A DNA stretch of 64,000 nt from an uncultured Acetatifactor sp. (GCA_910585615.1 CAJUFO010000012.1:1-64000), one strand, 5' to 3'. Positions 42,162 to 50,736 are shown, counted from the first letter of the stretch. The notes: generated by a model not told the origin, from the sequence alone. Made by a program: numbers and translations.

Positions 42162-42190
42162 ATGATAATGTAATCTTATCTAAAAATCAA
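42162..42190 (-). promoter_or_regulatory. plsX operon promoter
   Basis: TTGATT (42190-42185) and TATCAT (42167-42162) on the minus strand are 17 bases apart, about 78 bases before the plsX start. Confidence 0.65.
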
Positions 42191-42227
42191 GGCTTTTTTG
42201 ACAGGAATTTCTTCCGCAGGCATACAT

Positions 42228-42254
42228 AAAAAGGGTATTCCGCAGAATACCCTT
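42228..42254 (-). terminator. Intrinsic terminator after rpmF
   Basis: AAGGGTATTC and GAATACCCTT form a perfect ten-bp stem with a four-base loop (42254-42231 on the minus strand). The last two stem bases run into TTT on the 3' side. It ends the yceD-rpmF transcript 30 bases after the stop. Confidence 0.85.
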
Positions 42255-42285
42255 ACATGCCCGTGCAAAATACCGGAAAGACTTC

Positions 42286-42465
42286 TCAGTCCACATTGAC
42301 GACCTGCTTCTTGTTATAAGAACCGCAAGCCTTGCAAACCCTGTGGGGCACCATAAGCGCGCCGCATCTGCTGCATTTTACCAGAGTCGCAGCTTTCATT
42401 TTCCAGTTTGCTCTTCTCTTATCCCTTCTGCTCTTGGAAGATTTATTCTTAGGACAAATCGACAT
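42286..42465 (-). CDS. rpmF: 50S ribosomal protein L32
   Basis: This 59-residue protein starts MSICPKNKSSKSRRDKRRAN and has two CxxC pairs (Cys31/34 and Cys44/47), the zinc-binding form of L32. AAGGAGG lies eight bases before the ATG. It starts two bases after the yceD stop, and yceD-rpmF is a conserved pair. Zinc-type L32 is often paired elsewhere in a genome with a zinc-free paralogue; none is visible here. Confidence 0.96.
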   Translation of the reverse strand: MSICPKNKSSKSRRDKRRANWKMKAATLVKCSRCGALMVPHRVCKACGSYNKKQVVNVD

Positions 42466-42467
42466 CG

Positions 42468-42983
42468 TTACACCTCCTTATTCTTGAAGATATCTTGTAT
42501 CACTGCCATGCGCGGATCCGGGACGAAGGTATCGCATCCGCAGTCCCTTTCATTCAGATTCTGTCCGCACACAGGGCATAAGCCCTTACAGTCGTCCTTG
42601 CACAGAATCTTCGCAGGCCAGTTAATCAAAATCTCATCGTGCACAAGAGCGTCCACATCCAACGAGGAGCCGTCCATAAAGGCAAAATCATCCGCCTCCT
42701 CCCCCTGTACCTCAGGAGAGAGGATTGTCCGCTCAAATGCCAGCTTCAAAGCCACCGGCACCTCTGCCAGACATCTGCTACAGGCCCCGCGAAGGCTCAG
42801 CTCCAGTTTTCCCCTCAGCACTGCCTTGTCCGCTCCCGCGTTGGAAACGGTGAGGGACACGGGAGATTTTGAAACGATGTCAAAGCTCTCCGTCCCGTTC
42901 TCGTAGCATATCAGCTCCAGAGGGACTTCCCTGGCCAGCTCCATGCCTTCAGATGTCAACACATCAGATAAATTCACTAACAT
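42468..42983 (-). CDS. yceD: YceD/DUF177 family protein
   Basis: From the ATG at 42983 (GGGAGT upstream) the protein is 171 residues. It has the family pattern of two Cys in RGACSRCLAEV and a C-terminal cluster CKDDCKGLCPVCGQNLN, likely a metal site. YceD is almost always encoded before rpmF and has been linked to 23S rRNA handling, but its exact role is unsettled. A longer frame starts upstream of the promoter's start site and is rejected. Confidence 0.92.
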   Translation of the reverse strand: MLVNLSDVLTSEGMELAREVPLELICYENGTESFDIVSKSPVSLTVSNAGADKAVLRGKLELSLRGACSRCLAEVPVALKLAFERTILSPEVQGEEADDFAFMDGSSLDVDALVHDEILINWPAKILCKDDCKGLCPVCGQNLNERDCGCDTFVPDPRMAVIQDIFKNKEV

Positions 42984-43022
42984 AACGACTCCCATGCAGA
43001 TTTTCTTTCCACACACTGGTTC

Positions 43023-43051
43023 ATTATACATAAAGGCGCTATGTTTGTCAA
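43023..43051 (-). promoter_or_regulatory. Consensus promoter of yceD-rpmF
   Basis: TTGACA (43051-43046) and TATAAT (43028-43023) on the minus strand are 17 bases apart, a perfect consensus match. The expected start site is about 35 bases before the yceD ATG. Confidence 0.88.
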
Positions 43052-43058
43052 TATGAAA

Positions 43059-43077
43059 ATGAAGAAAAGCATCCATA
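43059..43077 (+). repeat. Copy of short dispersed repeat between PLP gene and yceD
   Basis: ATGAAGAAAAGCATCCATA on the plus strand differs by one base from the 19-base unit at 11352-11389. It lies beside the yceD promoter, downstream of the PLP-enzyme gene, in the opposite orientation to the flanking genes. Confidence 0.6.
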
Positions 43078-43098
43078 AAAAGCCAAAAAGTAAAATCC

Positions 43099-44268
43099 CT
43101 ATATCCGGTCAAATGCCTGCTCCAGATCCTCTATCAGTACATCCGCCCCTTCCAGGCCGCAGTGGATGCGGATTATGCTTCTGCCCTCCTCCCCCAGTCC
43201 CAGGAAGTCCAGCTCCTCCCCGGAGGCAGCGTACAGCGGGCACAGGGCCAGGCTCTCGAAGCCGCCCCAGGAGCATCCGATTTCGAAGACCTTCAGGGAG
43301 TCCACCAGCTTCTTGGCCTGCTCCGGCGTGCCCTTCACGATAAAGCTCATCAGTCCCGTGTGGCCTGTCTGCTGGGTCCCGATCAGCTCCGCCTGGGGGT
43401 GGGACGCAAGGCCGGAGTAATATACCCTCTCCACCTTCGGATGGCTCTCCAGGAACTCTGCCACCGCCATGGCGGTCTGCTGGTGCCTCTCCACCCGCAG
43501 GTTCAGGGTGCGCAGGCCTCGGATCGCCAGCCACGCCTCCATGGGGCCGATGATGCCGCCGAACCAGACCCTGATATTGCCCAAAAGCTCCCTTCCCAAA
43601 TCCTCATCCTTTACGGCCAGTATCCCGCCGATGATGTCGCTATGTCCGCCGATGTATTTGGACATGGTATGCATCACGATGTCTATCCCCATGGTCAGGG
43701 GCTTCTGGTAGATCGGCGTGCAGTACGTATTGTCGATATAGGTCCTGATGCCATGCTCCTTCGCGATATTGGCCACGCCCCGGATGTCCACCGCGCAGAA
43801 GACGAAGGTGGCGGGGCTCTCCAAGAGGATCATGTACGTCTCGTCACGGATCAGTCCCTCCAGCTCCCCCAGGTCCCTCCCGTCCCAGTAGGAGACAGTC
43901 ATGTTCATCTTCGGGATAAAATAGCCGTTCAGGATTCCCTTCACCGGGCCGTACACATCCCGCATGCAGATGATATGGCTCCCGGCCTTACAGACAGCCA
44001 GGATAGCCGCGGAGGTGGCCGCCATGCCGCTGGCAAAGGCCACGGCCGTGCACCCCTGCTCCAGGGCGGCCACCTTCTCCTCCAGGATATGTACCGTGGG
44101 GTTCGCCACCCTTCCATAGACATAAGCGCCTGTCTTCCCGTTGTCCAGATAGCCGTCCATGTCGTCGAAGATATGGAGGGAATTCAGGAATACCGGTGGG
44201 GTCACCGCGTTCAGGTAGTCGCTCTGGTGCTCTCCCGTATGTGTCAGTGCCAATCGATCCTCTCTCAT
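43099..44268 (-). CDS. Cys/Met-metabolism PLP-dependent enzyme
   Basis: This 389-residue enzyme is of the cystathionine gamma-synthase / methionine gamma-lyase family. The PLP lysine is Lys204 in HTMSKYIGGHSD. Asp179 in TYIDNTYCTP contacts the pyridine nitrogen, and YGRVANPTVHILE is the conserved active-site start. Members make or break C-S bonds; which reaction applies cannot be told. AAAAGGAG precedes the ATG. It has its own likely promoter (44341-44369) and lies downstream of a TIM-barrel isomerase gene. Confidence 0.9.
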   Translation of the reverse strand: MREDRLALTHTGEHQSDYLNAVTPPVFLNSLHIFDDMDGYLDNGKTGAYVYGRVANPTVHILEEKVAALEQGCTAVAFASGMAATSAAILAVCKAGSHIICMRDVYGPVKGILNGYFIPKMNMTVSYWDGRDLGELEGLIRDETYMILLESPATFVFCAVDIRGVANIAKEHGIRTYIDNTYCTPIYQKPLTMGIDIVMHTMSKYIGGHSDIIGGILAVKDEDLGRELLGNIRVWFGGIIGPMEAWLAIRGLRTLNLRVERHQQTAMAVAEFLESHPKVERVYYSGLASHPQAELIGTQQTGHTGLMSFIVKGTPEQAKKLVDSLKVFEIGCSWGGFESLALCPLYAASGEELDFLGLGEEGRSIIRIHCGLEGADVLIEDLEQAFDRI

Positions 44269-44340
44269 CGCTTTCTCCTTTTCTCTGTCGGCAATTGGGC
44301 CCTTGCAGCCCGCAGGAGCCCTGCCGCAACGCTTTCATTC

Positions 44341-44369
44341 ATGATAGCACTTTTACATCCCGGACACAA
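44341..44369 (-). promoter_or_regulatory. Promoter of the PLP-enzyme gene
   Basis: TTGTGT (44369-44364) and TATCAT (44346-44341) on the minus strand are 17 bases apart. The same TTGTGT -35 box is found in the iorA promoter. Confidence 0.6.
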
Positions 44370-44378
44370 CCATGTTTA

Positions 44379-44393
44379 GTAAAATTATTTTAC
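44379..44393. promoter_or_regulatory. Operator-like 15-base palindrome
   Basis: GTAAAATTATTTTAC is a perfect palindrome around one base. It lies ten bases upstream of the -35 box of the PLP-enzyme promoter, where an activator or repressor could bind. Confidence 0.45.
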
Positions 44394-44422
44394 ATATGCC
44401 CGTTTAAAAAATATTCGCGCAC

Positions 44423-45334
44423 TTATACCTTCTCCCAGATAGCCCTCGCCATAGCCAGCCCGATTTCCGTTCCTTGCTCACAAGGCTCCATGCCCTCGAA
44501 CTCCAGAGATATGTATCCGTTGAAATCCGAATGCTTGATAGTCTTTAGGATTTCCCAGATGTCCATGTCCCCCTGACCTAAGATGGAGCCGCGGATCATC
44601 TTCCCTCCCATGGTCTCGAACCAGCTTCCCTTGTTGCAGTTGAACATCTCCGTCTGGTCCGGGAGCTGTTCCTTCTTGCGTATGTAGAAGTCCTTCAGAT
44701 GAATCATCTCCGCCATGGGCAGGCAGCGCTTCACGGCCGCCACGGGATCCTCGTCCACGCAGAGGAAATTGCCCACGTCCACCGTCATCTTCAGGTTCGG
44801 ACGGTCAATGGCCTCGATCAGCCGCAGGATGCGTTCCGAGCCGTTGATGAAGAAGCCGTGGTTCTCCATGACGATGGTGATGCCCTTCTCGGCAGCGTAA
44901 TCGCAGAGGATCGTGCCGTTCCTCACCATCTGGGGGAATTCCCGGTTGAAATCGTAGATGGTGTTGGTGGAGAAGGGCCGACGGAAGGACGCCACGTCAA
45001 AGCGCATCCGGGAGAGCCCCAGCCCCTGGGCCGCGTCGATGTGCCGCTTCACCCGCTCAATCTCCCCGGCCTCTTCCCCCGGGTCGGTCTTCAGAAGGTC
45101 GGCGTTCACCGAATAAGTGGAAATCTCGATTCCGGCGGATTTGCACTTCTCCCGCACATGGTCGATCAGCTCCCAGTCCAGCGTCCTCTCCGGCGCCACG
45201 AAGGCCAGTCTGAACGGCACGAATTCGATATGCTCGCACCCGTGGGCCACGGCGTAGTCCACCACATCGTCCACTGTCATCTGGCCGCTGGCCATGGCGG
45301 GATCCAGACAGTAACAGCTCATACCAAGTTTCAT
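44423..45334 (-). CDS. Sugar phosphate isomerase/epimerase-like TIM-barrel protein
   Basis: This 303-residue protein belongs to the xylose isomerase-like TIM barrel family. Metal-ligand segments expected of the family are visible: MENHGFF, MTVDVGNFL, IHLKDFY and ISLEFEGM. AGGAGGTACTGCT precedes the ATG. The substrate is unknown. Its place after the ACT protein and paaK does not by itself point to a sugar, so an inosose or hydroxyacid-type substrate is also possible. Confidence 0.85.
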   Translation of the reverse strand: MKLGMSCYCLDPAMASGQMTVDDVVDYAVAHGCEHIEFVPFRLAFVAPERTLDWELIDHVREKCKSAGIEISTYSVNADLLKTDPGEEAGEIERVKRHIDAAQGLGLSRMRFDVASFRRPFSTNTIYDFNREFPQMVRNGTILCDYAAEKGITIVMENHGFFINGSERILRLIEAIDRPNLKMTVDVGNFLCVDEDPVAAVKRCLPMAEMIHLKDFYIRKKEQLPDQTEMFNCNKGSWFETMGGKMIRGSILGQGDMDIWEILKTIKHSDFNGYISLEFEGMEPCEQGTEIGLAMARAIWEKV

Positions 45335-45438
45335 AGCAGTACCTCCTATTATAGTTCCGCATCTACCCCGCCCAGCCTCCGGACATGGGGAGATGCTGTT
45401 TTCATTTAGCTCTGGGCATATCTTAGGCTCCTCTTCCG

Positions 45439-45861
45439 CTATCCGCAGAGCTCCTCATTCCCGTACAGCTTAAGTCCCCCTTCCAGGACAGCCGCAGCGG
45501 CAGCCTGCGCGTCTGACGCTTTTACGATTATCGCTTTCCGCTCTCCCGATACCAAGGAATACATATATTCGATATTCAGCCCTTTTGCGCACAGGATGAG
45601 GGTCAGGCTGTGGAGCTCGCCCACCTGATCCTCCAGCCGCACCGCCAGCACATCCGTCAGCATGGCGGAAAAGCCGCTCTCCCGAAGCGCGGATTTCGCC
45701 AGCTCCGGATTCGACACAACCATGCGCAGCATGCCGTACTCCATGGTATCCGCCATGCTCAGCGCACAGATGTTGATGCCATGCTCCTTCAGTATCTCCG
45801 TGGCCTTCTCCAGCCTGCCCTCACGGTTCTCCATAAAGACCGATAACTGTTTTACAAACAT
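45439..45861 (-). CDS. Tandem ACT-domain regulatory protein
   Basis: This 140-residue protein is two ACT domains (about 1-68 and 70-138), starting KQLSVFMENREGRLEKATEILKEHGINI. It has no catalytic domain. Such proteins are commonly encoded beside paaK and ior genes and are thought to bind amino acids or aryl ligands. GAGGGAAGGAT precedes the ATG. It starts 35 bases after paaK ends. Confidence 0.9.
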   Translation of the reverse strand: MFVKQLSVFMENREGRLEKATEILKEHGINICALSMADTMEYGMLRMVVSNPELAKSALRESGFSAMLTDVLAVRLEDQVGELHSLTLILCAKGLNIEYMYSLVSGERKAIIVKASDAQAAAAAVLEGGLKLYGNEELCG

Positions 45862-45896
45862 ATCCTTCCCTCACTTTCTCACGATCCGTCACAACG

Positions 45897-47195
45897 TCAA
45901 TCCATCTTCCGCCTGTCGATTACATGCACGGATTTGCCCATGCTGCGCTCCAGAGACTTGGGCTCCACCAGCTTCACCTTCACCGCCAGGCCGATGGCCT
46001 GCTGGATCACATGCTCGATCTTCCTGGCCAGGTTCTCCAGGGCCCTGATCTCATCCGAGAAGAAATGCTCCTCCACCTCTACCTGTACCTCCAGGGTATC
46101 TAGGTTGTTCACCCTGTCCACAATCATCAGGTAATGGGCCGTTGTGCCGCCCATCTCCAGAAGCGCCGCCTCGATCTGGGACGGGAACACGTTCACGCCG
46201 CGGATGATCAGCATGTCGTCGCTTCTGCCCGTGAACCTGGCGATCCTGGCCGTGGTCCTGCCGCACTCACAGGGGCTGCGGTCCATGCTGGTCAGATCCT
46301 TGGTGCGGTAGCGAATCAGAGGGATTCCCTCCTTGGTCAGGGTGGAGATCACCAGCTCTCCGGTGACGCCGTCCGCCACAGGCCGGAAAGTCTCCCTGTC
46401 CACGATTTCCGGCAGGAAATGGTCCTCGTGGATATGTAATCCTGTGTGGAACCGGCAGTCCGTGGCCACCCCCGGCCCCATGATCTCGCTGAGGCCATAG
46501 ATGTCATGGGCATGGATGCCCAGCTTTTCCTCAATCTTGTCCCGCATCTTCTCCGTCCAGGGCTCCGCCCCGTTCAGGGATGCCTTCAGCTTGATCTTGT
46601 CCCGGACGCCCATCTCCTCGATGGTCTCCGCGATATGCATCAGATAGGAGGGCGTACACAGAAGCCCGGTAACGCCGAAGTCGATCATCATGGTAATCAG
46701 CTTCTTCGTGTTGCCTGTGGACATGGGCACTACCGTAGCGCCCATCTTCTCCGCGCCGTAATGGCCGCCCAGCCCTCCGGTGAACAGGCCATAGCCGTAG
46801 GCCACCTGGATGATGTCCTCTCTGCCCAGGCCGGCCATGGTGATGCAGCGGGCCACGCACTCGCTCCACACATCGATGTCCCTTCTGGTATAGCCCACCA
46901 CTGTGGCCTTTCCCGTGGTGCCGCTGGAGGCATGGATGCGCACGATCTGGGAGTTCGGCACGGCGAACATCCCGAAGGGATAGGTGTCCCGCAAATCGTC
47001 CTTGGTGGTGAAGGGAAGCCTGGTCAGATCCTCCAGCCCACGGATGTCCCCCGGCTCCAGGCCGATGGCCTGCATCTTCTTGCGGTAGTACTCCACATTA
47101 TGGTAGACCCTGTCCACCAGCTTCACCAGCCGCGCTCCCTGCAGGGCCTGCATCTCGTCCCTGCTCATGCACTCTTTTGTCTCATTCCAAATCAT
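45897..47195 (-). CDS. paaK: Phenylacetate-CoA ligase
   Basis: This 432-residue adenylate-forming enzyme has the P-loop SSGTTGKA (90-97), YGLSEIMGPGVA, a YRTKDLTS segment and the C-terminal hinge GRSDDMLIIRGVNVFPSQIE. PaaK activates phenylacetate or other aryl acids to the CoA thioester. In anaerobes it is often encoded with IorAB, which makes aryl-acyl-CoA from aryl-pyruvates; running in reverse it could give ATP from aryl-acyl-CoA. GGAGGTG lies before the ATG. It sits in the ior run with an ACT protein after it. Confidence 0.95.
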   Translation of the reverse strand: MIWNETKECMSRDEMQALQGARLVKLVDRVYHNVEYYRKKMQAIGLEPGDIRGLEDLTRLPFTTKDDLRDTYPFGMFAVPNSQIVRIHASSGTTGKATVVGYTRRDIDVWSECVARCITMAGLGREDIIQVAYGYGLFTGGLGGHYGAEKMGATVVPMSTGNTKKLITMMIDFGVTGLLCTPSYLMHIAETIEEMGVRDKIKLKASLNGAEPWTEKMRDKIEEKLGIHAHDIYGLSEIMGPGVATDCRFHTGLHIHEDHFLPEIVDRETFRPVADGVTGELVISTLTKEGIPLIRYRTKDLTSMDRSPCECGRTTARIARFTGRSDDMLIIRGVNVFPSQIEAALLEMGGTTAHYLMIVDRVNNLDTLEVQVEVEEHFFSDEIRALENLARKIEHVIQQAIGLAVKVKLVEPKSLERSMGKSVHVIDRRKMD

Positions 47196-47247
47196 ATGAT
47201 ACGCACCTCCATGCCCGCTCCCGGCAGGCCATTATCTTGGTATTTCC

Positions 47248-47718
47248 TTACGCAATCGTGTATTTCATGGGCGTGAACCTGATTCCGTCGCTCTCCTGCT
47301 CCTCCGACAGCGCCTCGAATCCGATATGGCGATAAAAGGGCCTGCCGTAGGGCGAGGAGTTCACCGTAATCTCCCGGGGCGCGGGACTGTCCTTTGCGAT
47401 ATCCTCAAGCAGATATCGGAACAGCGCGGTGCCCACTCCCTGTCTGTGGTATTCCTTTCTGACAAAAGCCAGGTTGATATGCGTCCTGTTGGGGCGCATG
47501 CCCATGATGCCAATCATCTTATCTTTGTCAAAGGCCGCATATACAGGGGAGACGCCTGTTTTCCGCTTGGCTATGAACGCCTCGCTCTGGACCAGGCTCC
47601 GAAAAGTCTCGACCCCTTCCGGCTTATAGTCCGGGGCTTCGAACTCCATAAAGACCTCCAGCGCCAGAGCCAGGGCCTCTTCCACTTCATCACTGTTTAT
47701 CCTGCGGATTGTGTACAT
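47248..47718 (-). CDS. GNAT-family N-acetyltransferase
   Basis: This 156-residue protein has the GNAT fold with the acetyl-CoA loop VRKEYHRQGVGTALFRYL and a late FYRHIGFEAL segment. The acceptor is unknown. It sits between iorB and paaK on the same strand, but an unrelated insertion into the run is equally possible. It is a separate gene from the GNAT module fused to TrmD. Confidence 0.92.
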   Translation of the reverse strand: MYTIRRINSDEVEEALALALEVFMEFEAPDYKPEGVETFRSLVQSEAFIAKRKTGVSPVYAAFDKDKMIGIMGMRPNRTHINLAFVRKEYHRQGVGTALFRYLLEDIAKDSPAPREITVNSSPYGRPFYRHIGFEALSEEQESDGIRFTPMKYTIA

Positions 47719-47865
47719 GTCTGTCGTCCTCCTCTATGTATATGCCCGGCCCTCCCAATCCTCCCGTAAGACCGCATATATTTTTTTCGCAAAACCGAAT
47801 GAATCATTTTCGGGCTGTCTCAGGCATTTCCAGGGCTGTTCCAGGGAACGCCTTTGTCCTTGTTC

Positions 47866-47885
47866 GATGAACGCCCTCCTTCATT
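47866..47885 (-). repeat. Single short repeat copy at the iorB end
   Basis: ATGAAGGAGGGCGTTCATCG on the minus strand overlaps the last codons of iorB and supplies its TGA stop. The AAGGAGGGCGTTC core matches the dispersed unit loosely. Confidence 0.45.
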
Positions 47886-48447
47886 GGTATCCGGCCTCGA
47901 ATGCCTTCAGGTTCACCTCTACGGTCCTGGGCGGAACCGTCGTCTCGATGACATGGTGCCAGTCCTCCTTCTCGAATCCCATATATCTGGCGGCGGCCCC
48001 CAGGACGATTACATTGAACGCCTTAGGCGCGCCCATCTCCACCGCCTGCTTCGTGGCCTCCACCACCACGGTCTTCCTGGCGGCTTTCAGGGTATCCAGT
48101 ATCCCCTCCGGATACTGTGCCGCTCCCGTCACCACCGTGATGGGGTCGATGCGCCAGTCATTGACGATTACTACGCCGTCTTCCTTCAGGAAGTGCAGAT
48201 AGCGCAGGGCCTCCAGCTTCTCGAAGGCGATCAGCACGTCCGCGCAGCCCTCCTCCACGATGGGCTCCGCCACTTCCTCCCCGTACCTGACGAAGGTCAC
48301 CACGCTGCCTCCCCTCTGGGCCATGCCGTGGACTTCCGACAGCTTTACGTCGAATCCGGCATGAATCGCCAGATTCCCTAAAATCCTGCTGGTGAGCAGA
48401 GTCCCCTGCCCGCCAACGCCTACTATCATAATGTTTTTTACACCCAT
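47881..48447 (-). CDS. iorB: Indolepyruvate:ferredoxin oxidoreductase, beta subunit
   Basis: This protein of about 188 residues is the gamma-type (IorB) subunit, with IMIVGVGGQGTLLTSRILGNLA at the start and SEVHGMAQRGGSVVTFVR. It pairs with IorA to oxidise indolepyruvate and other aryl-pyruvates to acyl-CoA. The start at 48447 is chosen from GAGG nine bases upstream; an ATG three codons earlier is possible. Gene order is iorA then iorB, with a very GC-rich gap of about 155 bases between them. Confidence 0.95.
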   Translation of the reverse strand: MGVKNIMIVGVGGQGTLLTSRILGNLAIHAGFDVKLSEVHGMAQRGGSVVTFVRYGEEVAEPIVEEGCADVLIAFEKLEALRYLHFLKEDGVVIVNDWRIDPITVVTGAAQYPEGILDTLKAARKTVVVEATKQAVEMGAPKAFNVIVLGAAARYMGFEKEDWHHVIETTVPPRTVEVNLKAFEAGYQ

Positions 48448-48603
48448 TTTCGTCATCCTCACATTCTGCTTTCCCGCTCTGTCGGCCTGCGCCGAACCAT
48501 GCCTCCCGGGCCCTCACGCCATAATTTCCCGGGCCTGCCAGCGCACAACCGGCCTGCTCCCGCTGCTGCGCCCGGGAGCCGGATCCGCGAATCCCGCTTT
48601 TCC

Positions 48604-50445
48604 TCAGCGCGGCCGCACTTCTATAGCATCGAGCCTGCACAGCTTCGCGCACAGCCCGCAGCCGTTGCACATGGTCTCGTCGATGGATATGGTTCCGTCC
48701 TCATTCTTCGTCAGCGCAGGACAGCCGGGCCGCAGACAGGCGCCGCATTTCCTGCACTTCTCCGGAATGGGGACGCACTTATTCGGGAAGGTGACCCCTT
48801 TGAGCAGCACGCAGGGCGCTTTGGTGACAATCACGGATACCGCGTCCCGCTTCGTCTCCCGCCGGAAGGCCTCCTCCAGCCCCTCCAGGTCGAAGGCGCT
48901 GATCTCATACACATGTTCGATGCCAAGGGAACGGCACAGGCTCAAGATGTCGATGGCCGGGACCACCTCTCCCTTCAGAGTCTTCCCCGTGGCGGCATGG
49001 TCCTGATGGCCTGTCATGCCGGTGGTGGAATTGTCCAGGATCACCACCGTGCCGCAGGACTGGTTGTAGACCATGTTCATCAGGGAGTTGATGCCTGTGT
49101 GCATGAACGTAGAATCCCCGATGACGGCCACCCAGTCGCGGATGTACTCCTTCCCCCTGGCCTTCTCCATGCCGTGGAGGGTGCTGATGCTGGAACCCAT
49201 GCAGATGGTGGTGTCCACCACGCTCAGAGGGGCCACCGCCCCCAGGGTATAGCAGCCGATGTCTCCGGCAGCGTGTATCTTTAAACGGTTCAGCACGGAG
49301 TATACGCTCCTGTGGGGACAGCCCGGGCAGAGGATGGGCGGCCTGGCCGGGACGCTTGCCGGGGCCATGGAGCGCTGCCCGGACATCCCCGATTCGGGAG
49401 CGGTCTCCCCGGATGCCGCCTTTTCGGACGCCGCCCCAGACACCGCCTGTCCCGCCGCACCGGAATCGGACCGGCTTCCGCACTCCGGCACCCGCTGTCT
49501 GATCATATTTGCGCTGTACTCTCCCTGGACCGTGAAGATCTCCTTGCCCACGGCTTTCAGAATGCCCCAGGACTTCACCTGCTCCTCGATCACAGGCTCC
49601 AGCTCCTCGAATATGTACAGCTTCTCCACTTTTGAGGCGAACTCTTCGATCAGCTTCCTGGGCAGGGGATGTACCAGGCCCAGTTTCAGCACGCTTGCCT
49701 CTGGCATGGCCTCCCGTACATACTGATACGGAATTCCGCCCGTGATGAATCCCACGGCCGTGTCCCTGTACTCCGCCCGGTTCACGGACATGGCACAGGC
49801 GTCCTCCGCCAGCTTCTTCATCCGCGCCTCCACCACTACATGGCGCTTGATGGCATTGCCCGGCATCATGACGTATTTCGCGGTATTCCTCTCATAGGGA
49901 ACGCACTCCTTCTCCCTGCGCTCCTCCAGCTCCACGATGCCCTGGGAGTGAGAAAGCCTGGTGGTGGAGCGCACCATCACAGGCGTATCGTAGGCTTCGC
50001 TCAAGTCGAAGGCCAATTTCGTGAAAGCTTTCGCCTCGGCGCTGTCCGAGGGCTCCAGCACGGGGATCATGGCCGCCCTGGCCACCATCCGGCTGTCCTG
50101 CTCGTTCTGGGAGCTGTACATGCCCGGGTCGTCCGCCGCCACTACCACCATGCCGCCTCCCACGCCCGCGTAGGCAGCCGTGAACAGCGGATCCGCCGCC
50201 ACGTTCACCCCCACATGCTTCATGGAGCACATGGACCTGGCTCCGGCGATGGAGGCGCCGATGGCCACCTCCGCCGCCACCTTCTCATTGGGGGACCACT
50301 CCGCGTAGACCTCCTCGTATTTCGCGATTGCCTCGCTGATCTCCGTGCTGGGCGTGCCCGGATAGGCCGCGGACACCTTCACCCCCGCCTCGTAGGCTCC
50401 TCTCGCTATGGCCTCATTGCCTAGCAGTATCTTCTTCTCTGACAC
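48604..50445 (-). CDS. iorA: Indolepyruvate:ferredoxin oxidoreductase, alpha subunit
   Basis: The start is GTG at 50445 after AGGAGGAG. The 613-residue protein has a transketolase-like N-terminus (GNEAIARGAYEAGVKVSAAYPGTPSTEI), a TPP-binding region (GDIGCYTLG, then VAVIGDSTFMHTGINSL) and two C-terminal [4Fe-4S] sites (CRKCGACLRPGCPAL, CNGCGLCAKLC). It converts aryl-pyruvates to aryl-acyl-CoA with reduced ferredoxin. An Ala/Ser/Gly-rich linker at about 316-355 is longer than I expect for the family. A near-consensus promoter lies at 50508-50536. Confidence 0.96.
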   Translation of the reverse strand: MSEKKILLGNEAIARGAYEAGVKVSAAYPGTPSTEISEAIAKYEEVYAEWSPNEKVAAEVAIGASIAGARSMCSMKHVGVNVAADPLFTAAYAGVGGGMVVVAADDPGMYSSQNEQDSRMVARAAMIPVLEPSDSAEAKAFTKLAFDLSEAYDTPVMVRSTTRLSHSQGIVELEERREKECVPYERNTAKYVMMPGNAIKRHVVVEARMKKLAEDACAMSVNRAEYRDTAVGFITGGIPYQYVREAMPEASVLKLGLVHPLPRKLIEEFASKVEKLYIFEELEPVIEEQVKSWGILKAVGKEIFTVQGEYSANMIRQRVPECGSRSDSGAAGQAVSGAASEKAASGETAPESGMSGQRSMAPASVPARPPILCPGCPHRSVYSVLNRLKIHAAGDIGCYTLGAVAPLSVVDTTICMGSSISTLHGMEKARGKEYIRDWVAVIGDSTFMHTGINSLMNMVYNQSCGTVVILDNSTTGMTGHQDHAATGKTLKGEVVPAIDILSLCRSLGIEHVYEISAFDLEGLEEAFRRETKRDAVSVIVTKAPCVLLKGVTFPNKCVPIPEKCRKCGACLRPGCPALTKNEDGTISIDETMCNGCGLCAKLCRLDAIEVRPR

Positions 50446-50507
50446 GTTCTCTCCTCCTGCCTTCTTCCTTCTGCCATGCCGATTCCTTTGTTTTCTTTGC
50501 TTTTAAC

Positions 50508-50536
50508 ATTATACCTAAATACTGTCTGTAACACAA
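50508..50536 (-). promoter_or_regulatory. iorA operon promoter
   Basis: TTGTGT (50536-50531) and TATAAT (50513-50508) on the minus strand are 17 bases apart, about 65 bases before the iorA GTG. Confidence 0.78.
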
Positions 50537-50584
50537 CCATAATTTTATGCCGGGCGCCAATTAGATTTACGGCCATGGCAATAA

Positions 50585-50612
50585 CAAAGCCACTGTCATG
50601 ACAGTGGCTTTG
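50585..50612. repeat. Perfect 28-base palindrome
   Basis: CAAAGCCACTGTCA (50585-50598) is followed directly by its exact reverse complement (50599-50612). It lies about 50 bases upstream of the iorA -35 box and beyond the hydrogenase terminator. It could be an operator or a second terminator, with TTATTG following on the minus strand. The rest of the 374-base gap (50446-50819) shows no gene. Confidence 0.6.
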
Positions 50613-50736
50613 AAACTCAATCTAATCTTCCGTGACTCCCCTGTTCATTGCAAATAAAGTACGGAACTTGTCCATTCAGCATCCGAACAGCTTATGTATC
50701 GGCATTTTCATCGTCTGTCTTTTGTGAATACTGCCC

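Noticed and set aside
42188..42216. TTGACA-like box followed by CATACA on the plus strand
   Set aside because: No plus-strand gene follows, and the -10 box is poor.
45422..45440. GGAAGAGGAGCC-like sequence after the ACT gene
   Set aside because: Only a partial match to the dispersed repeat without the CATTC part; too weak to count as a copy.
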